Origin: Camarhynchus parvulus
Lineage: Eukaryota; Chordata; Aves; Passeriformes; Thraupidae
Reading direction: 5' to 3'
NCBI RefSeq assembly: GCF_901933205.1
Contig: NC_044572.1
Location: 23,088,501 to 23,152,500, forward strand
Length of the DNA stretch: 64,000 nt
Of the stretch, positions 1 to 14,700 are shown one piece after another. Positions within the stretch are counted from its first letter, which is position 1, and each line of letters opens with the position of its first letter. Made by a program: the position numbers and the translations under genes. The notes under the pieces are model-generated. The model was not told where the DNA came from and did not search any database. It saw nothing but the letters and a program-made list of their open reading frames with translations.

Positions 1-3000
1 GGCTATGCTGATTTAAGGTAGGATATTAATTCCATTTTCTAACTGTACATCAATGGACCTAAAGACTGTAAATTGCCAAAGCTAAATCAGATGTGTAATA
101 GAAAATTTAAAGCATTTACAATTTTGTCAAATATAAAAACATTCTTGTTTTCACAGGGGTGTAATGTGGATCTCACAGTATAACAAGAGCTATGAGTCAT
201 TTAAAAATATGTAATATCCTTTGCATATCACAGATACTTTTCTCATGAATAAGGAACTTTTCACTGTAAGAAGACTTTTATATGACTCCGGCTTGTTTCT
301 CAGTCTATTTCCAGGCTAAATTTACTGTAAAGAGAGAGGTTTTGCATCTGCCTATGACAGTTCTCCAGTGTATTGAGGTCAGCTTCCATTCTCCTTGGCT
401 CTGTTGCCTGCCTGTATAAACACAAATTCCATTTCCATCCTATTATTTTTCTAATCAAGGGTTTGTCATGCAAAAGAAGATCTGAGGTGACTGTGTTTTC
501 CATTATGCAAAGCATTCCATTATGATAATATCTTCAGGATAGTCTTATAAAGGTGCCCTGCCCAAAGACATCACAAATGAGAGCACTAAAATGGTAGACA
601 AATCCTGCATAATTTGCCCTCTCATTTAACATTCAGGCCACAGAGTTCACCCTAATTTGCCATACACATTTCCTCTGACATCCTCGATCTGTACATATGG
701 TAAAAATAAGAATTGGCAGCTTTCACTGAATAGATTTCTGTTAAGTGCTTATCAAAAGAAGAAGAAAGGGGCTGTAAAATGCAGTCATATTTAGTACATC
801 CTTCGATTTCTTTTGCTTTCTCTGCTAAACTCACACTTAGTAAAACCTACAGTCAATGAAATTTACCTTTTGAGCTGAAGTTGTTTCCATTCAGAACAAA
901 GTAAAAAATATGCCAGCAAAGAAAACCTGATATTTCTTAGAAATTCTCTTTTCTTTCTTATGCCAAATCCCAACAGGCAGGGCTCCACAGAAAGGGAGTT
1001 TATTTTCTAAATCCTTTGAACACAAAGCTCGTACATTTTCTAGGACAAGATGTTTTCCTAGACAATCTCAATATTGTATCTTTGTATTATTAATACTTTT
1101 GTCATAAAGATGAATACACACATTTATTTTATTGTATATATTTAATTTCCATTAGATGCCATTTCAATTATTCAAATATGAATTGGCATACAAACAGACT
1201 CCTGTGAAGACTTGTGTCTGAGTCCTGGCAAGCCCATCATATTTCAGCAGTTTCTGTGTATCTGATTTATCTGTTCTCTCTTCTTACTGTGCAGATGTGT
1301 GCATTGTATGTGCCCAAGTGCTAAATATATAGGTAAGTGAATCTGCATTGACTCCTTTGTTTGAAAAAACTTCTGAATTTGTGGGGCATTTTTACAAGTT
1401 TTCTATGGTGATGATTGTTTATGCCTATTTCTGTAGCCGGACAGATAAATTTTAGGGCTGTAGAAAACATAGGCATTTTAATTATAATCAAAAATAGATA
1501 AATGGTCCTCTTCTTTTCTGGCTTTCTAGCATGTCCTTCTAGATCTGGGGAACACTACGCCATTGCTGATCTTTCCAGTTCAGAGATGATATTAGCTTTT
1601 AGGCCTTGAATGCTTTTTTCTTTTTCCCTTATGAATTGGTATGGCCTGGTGTATCATCATCACTATAATCTTTTTAATTAAAGTCAATCCCCTGCCTTGA
1701 TTTCCCAACTCAGTCTCTGATATTTTGAAGCGTTTTCCATTTCTAACTGCAACATTTGAAAGAGTTGTCTCCAGTCTTTTTCACAATTTTATCTCTTTTA
1801 CTGGAACTGTTCTTAGTCCATGAAGTTATAATAAATTTGAGAAAAACCCCATATGGATTGGAGCTGTATTATCCTTATTGATGCATAATCTCATCGCCTA
1901 CTGTGCAGCATTTCTGACTAAGGTACATGACTGTTTTAATTCATCTTTACTGAACCACTGATGCGGATGTGCATATAAGTACATGTAGGAGTAGACTCCT
2001 CTGTAATGTCCCTTATGTTACATGTCAGCACAGTATGTACTCTTTCTTCTCCAAGATGCAGCCATCTCATCATTTTGGAACTCATTTTAAGTTCAAGCCT
2101 ACAAAACCAATTTTCAAACACGGCAAAAAATGCTTTCATTAAACCAGACAAACATGCCAGTAATCACATATCATTTATATTTACTGAAAAGCTTTGCTAT
2201 GGATCTTTCAACATTATGTCCTCCAAGGCATCTCACAGCAACATTCATCTTCATGATTGAAAATGAATGTGATTCCAGCTCATCTGCTCCTAAATCAGTC
2301 TTGGACTTACCCAATTGCTTGACTTTTCTTACTTCACTATAGGAGTCTTAACACACACTTTTTATAATTACAGTTACCTGAAACTCCGTATATCCACACT
2401 CTCTGTATTGTATCCATTCAAGCCAGTTGTTTTCCTCCAAAAGTTTTAACCCATTTTTATTACTCCCCTCCCATCAGTTGCCAAGAGTGATAATTTAATC
2501 AATAAAGCTTGTGTCTTCTGTGAAGTCACACCATTTCTGGCCATCTTCTTCCTCTGGGCCTTAATCTGTTGGTAAATGTATGCAGGATTATTCTTTTCCA
2601 CCAGTGACTAAGGTCTCTGTAGTTAGCTGGATGAGCAGGATCTTTCCCTGAAGCTGGTAGAGGTATTGCCTTTAGCTGCTTACCTGCAACCTGCTTGTCC
2701 TCCTTTATGTATCTGTTTTGGCCTCTTTGCTGGCACTTGCACTGACAGCTTTCAGCAGCTTGACCTTGACCCTTTCTGTCCCTGCAGCTATCCCATTTCT
2801 GACCACTTTGCTGTTCTCCTCACTTTTCTTTGTTTGCAAATAAGTAGAAACAATAAACAATCAACATAGCTACCAGGACCTTTCAAGTCAGTGATGCAAA
2901 TATATTTTGTACTTAAAATAAAAAAATGAAACAAAGCGCAATCAGGATTATTGGACCAAGGCCTAACTTATCACAGCTGTATGCACAGCTAATAGCGCCA

Positions 3001-6000
3001 CATTTATGCTATTTTTTGAAGTCTGATTTCTTCAAAGTGGTCCCTGAAGCCCGAGTTTCCATCTTCATGGGAGAGGACGCAGCTTCCGAAAACCATGCCA
3101 TACGCATTGACATGCAATGTTATGTAACCAGATTTAAAATTCTTGGTTGCACAGGTTTTTATGAAACCTGAAAGCCAGCATAGGTCAAGTCTGCTCTGTG
3201 GATCCCCATGGTTTAGCAGCATGGGGATAGGAGCTTGCTGCACACATTGCCTTTCCTGCCATTGCAACCTCCAATAGCTGCGGCTTCTCTCCTTCTGCTG
3301 GTGTTCCAAAAAGCAAGCCAGCATGGCACTGGATGTACAGAGCTAAAATGCTCACAGCACTATCTGCACTCTCTTCTCCCCAGGGGTTCTAACCCTAATT
3401 GAAATTGCATGGAGAAACTGCATGCCCAGATCAGCTACCAGAATATAACAGGTTACAGGTTACTGTGCAGCTGCTGATCTGTGATATCTGCTCATTCTTT
3501 GCTTGTAGAAAGTGCAAAGGAAACAGGGATATGAAACTGTAAAAACTTGTATGCCTAGGACTGCAGACAGTTCATTTTTTTGTGTGTATGACCACAACAC
3601 AGCTACAGAGTTGCAGCCTTTAGAATGCACAACTCCAGGCAGATGCTCATTCCAAGAGCTTTTCAGATATCCCCATGTTTTTATTAATTCTCCCTGGCTT
3701 CTTCTACTTGCTCTCCCTAACTACCCAGACCCAGTGAAACATCCAGGCTTTCTGAGCCAAACCACAGCACAGCTCCAGCATGCTCAGTCTCACAACACTG
3801 CTGTCCCTGCTCAGAACTGAGCATCTTCTGACCAGGGCAGTTCAAACTGCAATGTTCCCCATGCACGAGCACAGGACTAAGAGGTGAAGCATAAATGAGA
3901 GGACATATTCTGCCTCCATGCTGGGCGAATGTGGGGTGGCTCTGTAAGAGCCCTGCTCAGTACCAAGGGGATCAAGTTCCATAGTACATTCCCTGAAGGG
4001 AATGGTTGCGCTTAGCTAAGTGTGTGAACAGAGCTGTGCTTTCTGGTTCACTATGAAGACTCATCTAGAAAAGTGTACATTCCTTTAATTAAAAAAGTGT
4101 TTCTTTAATTCTACTTTCTACTGCAGAAACATATGATAGTGGAAATGATGGATTTTGGTGCCTGACAGGTCCCTGATACCCTTATGTGTTTCAGAATCTA
4201 CGCAATTAGAGAATTCATGTGGTAATTCCTCCATTATACTTTTCACATTAATATATTTTCTTCTGAATTGTTTAGCCAATTAATTGCATTGAGCCTCATT
4301 CAGGGTGTACTTAGCATACTTCTAAAGAGACTTATTAACCTACCAATTTTATCTCATTTAAGAATTGCCTCAATAACAGCATTCAGGAAAGCTGGTTCAT
4401 GATCTGATATGGTGATAGCTCCAATTTTTATGTGTTGTGTTGTCAGGCTGTTTGTGATATAATAGAAAAGATCTACTCTTGGCTAGGGAGAGATGAGATG
4501 TGAAGTTTTCTCTGCTGGAGTGCATATGCCTTCAGACATCAAAGCTTTTAAAATTTCCCATACATCAGACTGGAAACTGGACATTTTATCACCTGGGGTG
4601 CTGCCTGCTCCCTACTGCTTTGTCTGCCCAGCAGCTCCCCAGGGCTGGAGCAAAAGCTGTTCACATCAGAGGCCAGAAGTGAAGGCATACTCCTGGCTAC
4701 AGCTGTGGGCGTCCACTGACAGTAAACAGATGCCAGGACAAAAAAATCTAACAAACCAACAAAAAAAAAACCAAAAAACCCCACTCTATTTTTCTTGGGA
4801 ATTTTACTGTGACAACAATCCTCATAAAAGCAGCAGCTCTGTCCTGGGCAATTATAAACCAAGCACCTGCAGGAGACATTTCTTCATTCTTTAAAGGCTC
4901 TGACCTTCAACCTCAGATCTCTGTCTTCTCCTTCAGCATGGCATGGAAATAAGCTGTAATTGGGGGTACTAACAGTCTGTATTCTAATGATTCTTGTTAT
5001 AAAATAGGATAGATTCTGGTTACAAAGTGGGAATGTCCACACACCCAATTTCTTTATCATTAGTCTACAGCAACATGAGAAAGCTATGCATAATGAGCTC
5101 AGAGGCTACATGGGCTGCATAGAACTGGTCAGGGAGCAGCAGTGAGAAAGTCGTGGCTGTCTCCTGTGGATGCAAAAGGGGTCTCTGAACAACGTCAGCT
5201 ATGAGCAATGTCAGATATTAATTTGGTAGGGTGACATTTTTATTTATTTTTATTGGGTGGTTATCCACTTGTGAGAAATACAGGCCAAGAGTTGGGTCTG
5301 GGAAAACAAATTATGTCTGGAATTTATCTTGATAAAATATAAAAGCAGATTATGTTCCTTGGGCTAAAAGTTGTTAGCATGAGATCGTGAGTTCCTTAGT
5401 TCTTTACTGCTTTAAGAAAAGAGATAAGGAGACTTTTTAAAGAAAAAATTAAAGTAGTGAAATAATGACATGCAGAGAGAATTTGTGGATTAGGCTTGTA
5501 GGTACTTCTGCAAGATATTCTTGCTGATTTTAGGTGTCATGTGTTTTACCTTAGTCAAAAAGCAGTTATTACAAGTGCTGCAGTAAATAACCCTCCCCAT
5601 GGTTTGTCTTCATGTTTCTAAAACATCATCTGAATCTCTTGCACTGTTGAGGTGTAGAAAAATGGGAAAAAAGTGGGAGATAATCCTTTTAAAAGCAAAG
5701 TACATGCTGAAGGAAATCTCATTTTCATGTGCAGTCAGAAGCAGCCCAAGTGCCATTGTCTATACACAGTCCAAAGGAAGAGCAAGTGAAATATTTGGAT
5801 ACATACTAAAGGCTGTGTATCTGTGAAACTTCCACTTCAAATCCCAGCCAAATCTCTGGCCAGCTTGAGATAAATACGCATACAACACTAATCAGCAAAG
5901 TTAAAATGCTGGGTTTTTTCAACCTTGTTTTTAATAGAACAATTCCATATCTAAGTTCTTGTCCAACAGTTACTCCAAATATTTTACAACGTAGTTAAAT

Positions 6001-7454
6001 TTGAATCCTGAGGATTCAAATTCTCAGCCTACACCTGAGTTTTCATGTTGATGATCATCATTGTTAACCACCTGTCTCTGGTCAAATTTCTTTTATCAAG
6101 GCTTTTTTTAAAATTTATGTATTCATCGAGGATTTGCTGCGCAAGATGACAAATACCCATTGACAGTGGCATATTCTCAACTTCATTGATTAGGCTTGTT
6201 GAGAAGCAGTTGGGGCTCTCTGTCTCCTACCTACAACATAAAAGGGGCAGAGTTTGTATCTTGCACCATTTCATCTTTACTGAGGGCTGTTCCTTCTCCC
6301 ATGAAGAGCTGCTCTACAGTGTGAGTAGTGGCACTGGGAGATACCCTTCACAGTAGATGTAGCACAGGTTAACTGGTTAATTAAATTCAGTCCTTATGCC
6401 CAGTCCAGACTTTTTCAGTGGCAGACAGAGGGGTACAGCCCCTTCAAAAACAGTGCTCTGCAACCCACACTGGTAGAGATGGCAAGACTGCTGTGCACAC
6501 TGTCCTTGGAGTTTCCCTTTATATTAACTGATAACATGTGAGCTGCTTGCATGGTCTGATGCCTAATTTAAATTACTATTGACAATGGCATGCTGAGAGA
6601 GACATTAGTTAGAGCATAAAAGGGAGGCAGGGAGAGGAAACTTGTGATGAAGGAAGTAAATATATAAATTTCATTTCTCATCTTGATTGCTTTTCAGGTA
6701 AGATAATAGATATTAAGAAGTTTGCATGCTGCTATGAGAGAGTTTAAGATGTTAGCTTGGTCATGGACTAATACTGTGATGTTAAATAAATCTGTTGTCA
6801 ACATACATAGCAGGAGGGAGGTGTTAAATGATGGCCTCAAGTCCTGCTGCCCCTCTTTTCAGGGAAGAGTCAACATCAAGGTGACTCAAGGTCTTTTCTA
6901 CTCCCAAGCCCCTCAATTCCCCTTTGCAGTACTGGAAGGACCCAAACAACAGAGATTTCTCCCCATATTTGGCACCTCAGTGGCTGGTCCAGCTATGACT
7001 AGATTTTTTATTTCAAGTCAGAATAATTAATGATTAAATTTTCTTTGGAAAGGTGCAGTCTGAGCTGCAGTTTCATGATTGCTTCATGCCCATTAAAGCT
7101 GGGCTGTTGCTGACAGGAACCATTCCCTCCTCTCCTGTGTTTCAGCTCACACCTTCCTTCCCTTTCCCCTCTGCTGGCACTAGCACCCTTGCAGCCATGC
7201 CAAGGGCTGGAGAAGGGAATTGCTGGAACTGGAACTACAGTGGGCTTTGCTGGTTAGCTTTCAGCTGGGCAATCACATTGCTCTGCTTCTCTCCACTGCC
7301 CTGCAGGTGCCTCTGTGGGAGAAACAACAGGAGTGGGTAAGGTGTGGGACCACCTCCCTCAGGGAGCTTAAAACAACTGTGATTCCCCCAAAGCTTTCCA
7401 GGAAAAATAGGCCTCAGGAAAAAAAGAATGTGTTTGCCAGCTTTAGGTTAAATT
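1..7454. other. Non-coding flank, no gene seen
   Basis: AT-rich sequence on both strands with only short open frames (up to about 130 codons) that show no recognisable domain, no homopolymer-free conserved motif and no splice-supported structure. An A-rich run lies at about 4,739-4,783. I looked specifically for terminal exons of CDK14, which precedes FZD1 in other vertebrates, and recognised none. Confidence 0.6.
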
Positions 7455-7650
7455 CCCTTTCCTATCACAGATTTCTTACCTGACTTTGAACAGGTCATTT
7501 TAATCTCTCTCTGGCTTAGATTTCCTTCTCCAAAACAAAGACAAAGCAGTACTTTTATATTTTACAACCAGCATCTTAGAAATTTTGAGGTGCTGAGGTG
7601 CCCAGGTACTCTGGGAATAGGAGCACAGAAAGACTTTTGATAGGTCTGCA
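7455..7650 (+). mobile_element. MIR/CORE-SINE relic
   Basis: The order of sub-motifs follows the 3' two thirds of the MIR consensus. A TGACTTTGAACAGGTCATTT box (MIR: tgaccttgggcaagtcactt) comes first. TTAATCTCTCT, a cttagatttccttct segment and a GAGGTGCTGAGGTG end follow. It is heavily mutated, with no clear target-site duplication, and so is an ancient fossil insertion. Confidence 0.65.
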
Positions 7651-8639
7651 AATATTTTTAAAGTGCTTCTGCCTCAAGCTTCTATTTTTAATTGCAGTAA
7701 TTGTAGACAGAATTTGTATTGCACAATTATGGTCTTCATAGCTTAACATGTTGTAAGTATCCCTGCTTTTGGCAAATCACTGATATAACTGAATTCCAGA
7801 TCATAGAATTCAGGGTGTAAACCTGAGATATACAACAAAGGATGGAAATGGTTTTTTCAGGGTTTAAAAAGCATTTTCACTGTGTCTCAAGTTTCAGTAA
7901 CTTTTAGTAGCATCACTCAACAACAGAGTGAGCAAGCACTCCATGGTGAAAACACCAGCTGTGCTCTATTTTACATGCAGTTAGCTTTCAATCAGTCATA
8001 CTTACTTGCTCCATCTGAACCTCTGCCTGATCTGAGATCGATTCAAGCTTATCTGACCTGACATTGTCATGTTTTTCCAGCAGAGCTAATGTGTGGTTTT
8101 GTTTGTGACCAGACCCATCACTTACAGGGCTTCAAGCTAATATCCTTGTTTTAACACAGAGCAGACAGAGTGGTTGTTTGGTCCACAATCACTTTTCCAG
8201 AAATGGGTGATAGTACTGCATCAATACTGTCACTGTGATCCTCTTCCTAGCTTAGAAAGCTCTGCTTGCAGCATAAGATTTGAAATCTTTAATCTTTGAA
8301 AAAATACATTTGTTGTAGCCATAACAAGTGGTAGAATATCCGTTTTGCCTCAATTTGAGAATAGAATGTCTATGTTTATAGTTAAAGGAGGATACCACTA
8401 GAAATAAATATTTAGTAAGGTGGTGATAAAATTACAAGGAGGGACCTTCATTCAAGAAGAAGTCAGTCTTCTATTTACAAAACTCAAATGAGAGATTACA
8501 GACTAGTTAGTCTCAGATACATCATCCAGCCCTGGCAATCTGATTCTAAAGGACTGATTACCAGAAAGCACAGGTACAAGTACTTCTTACATATAAGGTG
8601 TCTGAAAGATGCTGGGACCAGGGGTATTCAAAGTCATTG

Positions 8640-8760
8640 GTCTCATTCTGAAACCACTTTACCACATACTCTTTTTTTGACCTTGGAAATGCATTTCATT
8701 TCTCTGCATTTAAGTTCCTGCATTTAGAAAATGGGGATTAAGAACATAGATGCAAAGCTG
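8640..8760 (+). mobile_element. MIR/CORE-SINE relic
   Basis: CCACTTTACCACATACTC is followed by TTGACCTTGGAAATGCATTT, then CATTTCTCTGCATTTAAGTT, CCTGCATTTAGAAAATGGGG and ATTAAGAAC. This matches the MIR order: ccacttactagc, tgaccttgggcaagt, ctctgtgcctcagtt, cctcatctgtaaaatgggg. It is the clearest SINE relic in the window. Confidence 0.7.
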
Positions 8761-11700
8761 CTCTAAGTTTATTGATATTTGCAGCTTTCAGAGCTTTAAT
8801 GGGTAGCACCATACAAAGGCAAAAAGTTCTTTTCATTTTTCTGAAGTGATTCATTTTTCAGCTGGCTGCACTGTTGTACTGCAAATCTTCAGTGAGTGAG
8901 AACTTGCCAGTTTGAAGAAACAACTGATTTAACTAAATGGTTTTTCAAAGGCACAACATAGAAAAATTGGTGCAGCCCCATCATAGAGATAAATTTATAT
9001 CAGGCTGAGTGCCTCATATTGATTAAGCTTATGTCAGCAAGGAATCAACTTGCTAATGCCATGAAAGGCACTTTTAAACTGAAATAAGAGTGTCTACACA
9101 AGGGATTAGTTTGATATTGGCATTCTTTTTCCCCAACTAAGACAAGACTTTAAGTCTCATATCCCTAGTGCTATGCATTGTGAATTAAAAAAAAAAAAGG
9201 GTAATAGAAATGGCGTAGCAGACATGGCAAAAACCAATTAGTACTTGGTACTCAGAGTGCTACATTGGCTCACAATTAGGCTTGCTATGATTTGAAGAGT
9301 CTTTAAGCTTGCTGCTATTGAACATAATATGTGCCAACATGGTTCTGTCACATTTTTTTAATGTTCAAGCAATGCTGACATATCCCAGAGATGTGAGTTC
9401 AAGCCTGTGGTTTCATGGCAGCCTAATTTCTATGGCAGGCTGGCTGCCACTCTGAAGTCACAAATACATTACTTGTGAGAAGGAAGGAAAAGTGCCTCCC
9501 AAACCAGTTTGGTGGATGCTCTTGCTTGCTATGGCAATGGTGCGGACAAAGTTTAGGATGAGCTGCTCTTAGGCCTTTCTCTAAAAGGAGGACCCAGACT
9601 TCCAACTCTGAATTGCAATCTTGAATGTACTTGTAAGAATGTAAGTGTAGGCACAGTGAAGACTTTTAAGTAAATATTTAATACAGTCTGCATTTTTAAA
9701 ATTCATTATGTAGTCAAAGAAGAAGCTCTACAACTGTAAAAAATATAGAAATAGAAACCACAATGGCTTTGCAGAAATACTAACTAATTAATAGTTATCC
9801 TAATAGCTAGACTATGTCTGTCTAGCTATAATAAATGGCAGAGGAACAGACAATGTCCAAAAGACTCACCATCAGCAAAGTACTTCCTGAGATTTAAGAA
9901 TGATTTCAACATTAATTGACATCAAGTAAGAACCAGCAGCTAGAATATCCTGTCTTTTCACCTTCCATCCCTTCCTAACTTTCTATTCAGCATTCATAGT
10001 TTATGCATATCCTTCCTCATTAATTAAAGAGCTCCAAAAATTGAAGAATAACCATGAAGTCTCTCTCACTTTCCAGGTAGAATATGCAAGGATGGGCATG
10101 ACTGAACCTTGTTTGCAGTGGTGTGACTACCACTGACAGTCAAAGTGGGAAAAGGAGGTGTTTTCATCTGAAAACACAGAAATACATAAGCATGTCAGAA
10201 TCTTCTGTATGTCAGAGATTCAGACAGCCAAATGTTGCTGTAGCTGTGTCTCCTGGATATGGGCTCATTCCAGCTGAGCAGGTTCAAGACTGAGGTTTTA
10301 CTGAAATGGGATACAGCTGTAGTGAGCTGTGGCTGCTGAGATCAGCCATCCCTGACATGGCTGGGATCAGGCCAGTATGACACTTTAAGATAAGGGAAGC
10401 AAACTTTTATAGGCTCTGTATTCAGCACATGGACAGCTGAGGGGAACAGAAGACTGGGACACTGAGGTGACATGGCTTATCCTCATGGTCTTCAGTGCTG
10501 GGAACCCTCAAATACTTTTCTTAATGCTAGCAATACCATATGAAAGTATACAGAATTACAATCATCATGCCTGAGATGGCAAATGTGTGGATTTGCATAG
10601 ATGAGTCCAAATCCAGTAAAAATGATGCAATCTTATTAGTCACCCATAAAAACAGAGACGTCACAAGATCCAAAAGCAAAGAGTCCAGATGCACCCACTG
10701 TCATGGGATAGGTTCATGTTCTGATAGGGATACTGGGGAAGGAGAGACTTGAACAATTTGCAGTTGGGCTAAACATTGTGCCTGCATATTTGAGCATTAC
10801 AGAATGACAACCTGTGACAATAGGAAATTAAATTCCATCATCCTGAAGGTAACACTCCCTACTGTGACTTTGAGATTTTTATGAAGTGCTCCTTCTTCTC
10901 CTCCTTAAAAACTATGGGATTGGGCTAAGGAAGGTTTATCTGGGGCCCACGTGGGATATTGGAGTGCTGCAGTGTTGAGCAGTTTCTGTGCGGCCAGGGT
11001 CAAAGAGTAGGGGAAATGCTAACTAGAAAAGCCAGCTGCAGAATTGGAGGAAGGTCTAGAACACTACTCCTGTCCATCCTTAAGAAAATTCCTTTCACAC
11101 AAACAGCCTAAATTTTCCAAAAACAATTTCTTTCAAAATACAGCTGACCCTTCCTGTATGATGAAGAATGTATTTATGGGAGAAGGGTCTACAAGCAAAT
11201 CCTTGTGGCACATTCCTTTCAGTCTTGCTGGGCATTCTGCCTCTGTTTACACTGGTTAAATATTTAAAGCTATCTTTACAAAGAAAAGCAAAAGTCCAAG
11301 AATTTCTTCTAAAGAGAAAGTCCAGATTGTCCTTTAACGTGTACCAAGCTGCATTCCACTGAAAAAGGCAGATGCAGGCTGAGAAATACTACTGCTCTGA
11401 TCTCATCCTGCTCACTCTCTAAATAGCATTCATGGAAAATACACACACAGCTAAAAGACATAGAAAAACAACTTTCCTCCACTCTATCTTCCCACCTCTC
11501 ACACACACCTTTTCAATTTGTGTATCTTGAAATAGTAATGCAGCAAATATGATCTGAATCTCATTTACATCACTGGAAATGGGGAGTCATTTCTTTAAAA
11601 GGAATGTACTTGAAGCACAGCAAGAGCAGCGTGAGGCCAGAAGAAAGAGCTCATCACATAATTTTTCCTTGCATCACAGCCTTATGAAGCTCTACTCCTT

Positions 11701-14700
11701 TCCCTTGTATCTGTGAAATCAGCAGGTCTGCTCCTGGGAGTAAGGATTGCCGTCTTAGGCCCTTAAATCAGCCTCTCTGTGTCTGAAGAACAAGAGAGAG
11801 TCTGTGTTTTCAGGCACTGTATGTAACTGTAGAAGAACTTGCTCAAGAAAGGGAAATAAAAAGAGAGTAAAAATGTTCGCATTCTCTGAACAAAATGAGC
11901 TGTGATCTGCAATTGCCCTTTTAAGAGTTGTGACTTTTTCTTGTTCTCCGGAAAACTTCTGGCAGCAGCAGCCGGGCTGCAGCCCCTGCGCCTCTCACCC
12001 CAGCGCAGAACATGTCAGGGAAGGCAGGCAACATACGGCTTTAATTTGCAAGGGATCATCTACATTTCTTCTGAACAGAAAAGAAAACCAAATCAAATCT
12101 CCACATACTCCATCTATCTTGAATAAACAGCATTAAGGAAAAAATGCTGTGGGTACTGGGAGGAAGAGATTCTTTGTAGTCTGCTTTGACTGTGCATACC
12201 ACTTCTCCTCATGCCTCTTTAAAACATAAAATCCTTGTAATGGAGGCCTGACTTACACCAATGCTGGCCAAAAATTGCTCTTTATTCCTCACCCATGCTA
12301 CCTGGTAGCACCTTCATGTTACAATAGGTATCACTCAGCAGGAATAAATTCTATTTCTCTTGTTCCCACAACCCCCAAATAGAAACAAAAGTACAATTTT
12401 TAACCTAGACTGACAATTGCAAACTAATGCAGCCAATTAATAAAAGGCATATAGAGAGGCAAGTGGGATGAATTTGAGGGTAAGCTGACCTGGGCCACCC
12501 AATGGTCAGAGAATTACTTGGTGTCTTGTCAAATGCTTGTTAGTAACAACTGCCTCTGCACTGGGGTGACTTTCTGAGCACTTGGCTGTACAGCCTTGAG
12601 ATCCTTTCCTGCAGAAAGTGTTCTGGCTGCTGACTGAACCATCCCTAAGTTTGTGTTCAGCTCCTACTGATTTTCTTTGCCAATCACTGCATGTGTTTGT
12701 TATTTTTGTCAGCACAGGCATACTTCCAAGAGTCTTCTAGATGTTCCAAGAAATGTTGAAGGCAGGCTTTTAAATTTTAAGGATTTAAAATCCTAGTCTC
12801 AAGACTAGGTCTGTGAGACACTATGCCCGTGATCCTGAGGCAGATGGCTATATCATTGGCATGTTGCAAACTGAGAAGTATCTTACCATGCAACTGCTAA
12901 AGCTGCTTGGGAGACTTGTCCAGGTACCTTCTCTCCAGAATTTTGGGTTGCAGACTTCCATGTCAACTTCTAGGGTCAAACACCTTACTTTAAGGAGCAT
13001 GTATTATCTGGTTTAAGGATTTTATAATCCAAAATATATGGTAATTTTAATATGGCAATGTAAGGGTGTACCTTATTTCACCTTACAATGAGGGATGTAT
13101 GATGCTGTAATCATCTCTCCTTCATTTCACTGCATTTAGAATCTTTGTACTGATTCTCCTTCATTTCACTGCTTTTAGAATCCTTGCAGTGATTTTTCAG
13201 CGAGTGTCCCTGTCTGTGCATTGTGAGGACTTGATGTGATGTGTACTGCCAGTACTCAGAGGTGAAATAAGACCCACCTGAGATGCGAATCTGTGCTGTC
13301 TCATTTGGAAACTCCCAAGAAACTTCATTAATTTAGTATACACATTGCTGCCCATCACAGATTACAGATTTTAATGCCTCTATCTATCCAAATCTCAAAA
13401 ATGCTTTCTTTCCATACAGAACTAATTGCTCTGCACACAAAAAATATTAAGTGTTCTTATCAGACAAGATTCATGCTCAACATGAGGCAAAAACCAACTT
13501 TTAATTTATCCCACTGAATTATAACAATCTTACTTTTAACCCTTTATATGACATCTAAATAATGAAACCATAAGTCAACTGAAAACCTAATTAATTAAGC
13601 ATAACTTTTGCTTTAAATTGGTGGACAAACATAATTTATGTTATCATCTTGGTTTACATTTTATTCATTTGGGTACTCACTAGCCTTCCTACGTAAACAT
13701 TTGTGCTTCTCTGTATGTAACATATGTCTGTGAGATAAAGCTGAATAATTTCCTCTAGGGAAACAAGTTTTCCTTAAGTGCTGTGGGATGGAAGCATTCA
13801 CTCTATCCTATTTCTGCCAATCACATAGAGGAAAACAAGAAAATCCTGTGATGAGTTTTTGCTTTGTTTCTTTACAAAATTAATGATTTACATAACTACT
13901 TTTTTTTCAGACAATCCCCTATCTCCCATAACAAGTAAAGCAAGCACAAACCAGCACTCTGAGGATAGCATTGGTATATAAAGAATGCAAGAGACCAAAT
14001 CTCATACTCTGCCTACCTACCAGAGTCCTAAGTTCCCCTAATGGCTACTACACCTAGTAACATCTGGATATTGTTTTGAAGTAAAAGCTGAAATTCATTT
14101 TTATTATTACTTAATGCCCAAATTTTTGTTTCTTTTAGAATGGAAGATTGTCTTTCCATGGCAAGGGGGAAGAGTGCCTGTGCTTTAAGAAATACACAGT
14201 GTGTCTTCGTGAGAACATGGTTACTGTCACACTGACCCGAGCAAAGGTGGCATCCAGTCCAGTCTCCTCTCTCCAACTGTCACCTATGATGGACACCTAA
14301 GGAATCATTAAAAGAACAAGGGAGACACACAGGACTAAATTCCTGTGGATACGATATGCAGTACTGGGCTTGCATGACGAAGTTCTATATTTTGTGTAGG
14401 CCAAGACATATACATGGAAAAGTAAGACAGACTTTTGGTCACACTTTTCTGTGGGTTAAAATCACCTTTCAGTTAAGAGCAATTGCTTACAATTTCCTAA
14501 GATATTTATTAATTAAGCCAGCTCTGAAAGGAAGAAGATGGTAGCTTTAGAATAGAGAGGATGATGTTAATGATGGGAAAAAATAGCATTTATTAGCTAA
14601 GCAGAAATAAGAGACAATTACAGTCTGTTGATTTGGAGAGGGGTAAATGGGAGGGGGCAGTGTTATAAGTTGAAGGAAATTATAATGTACTATCAGACCA

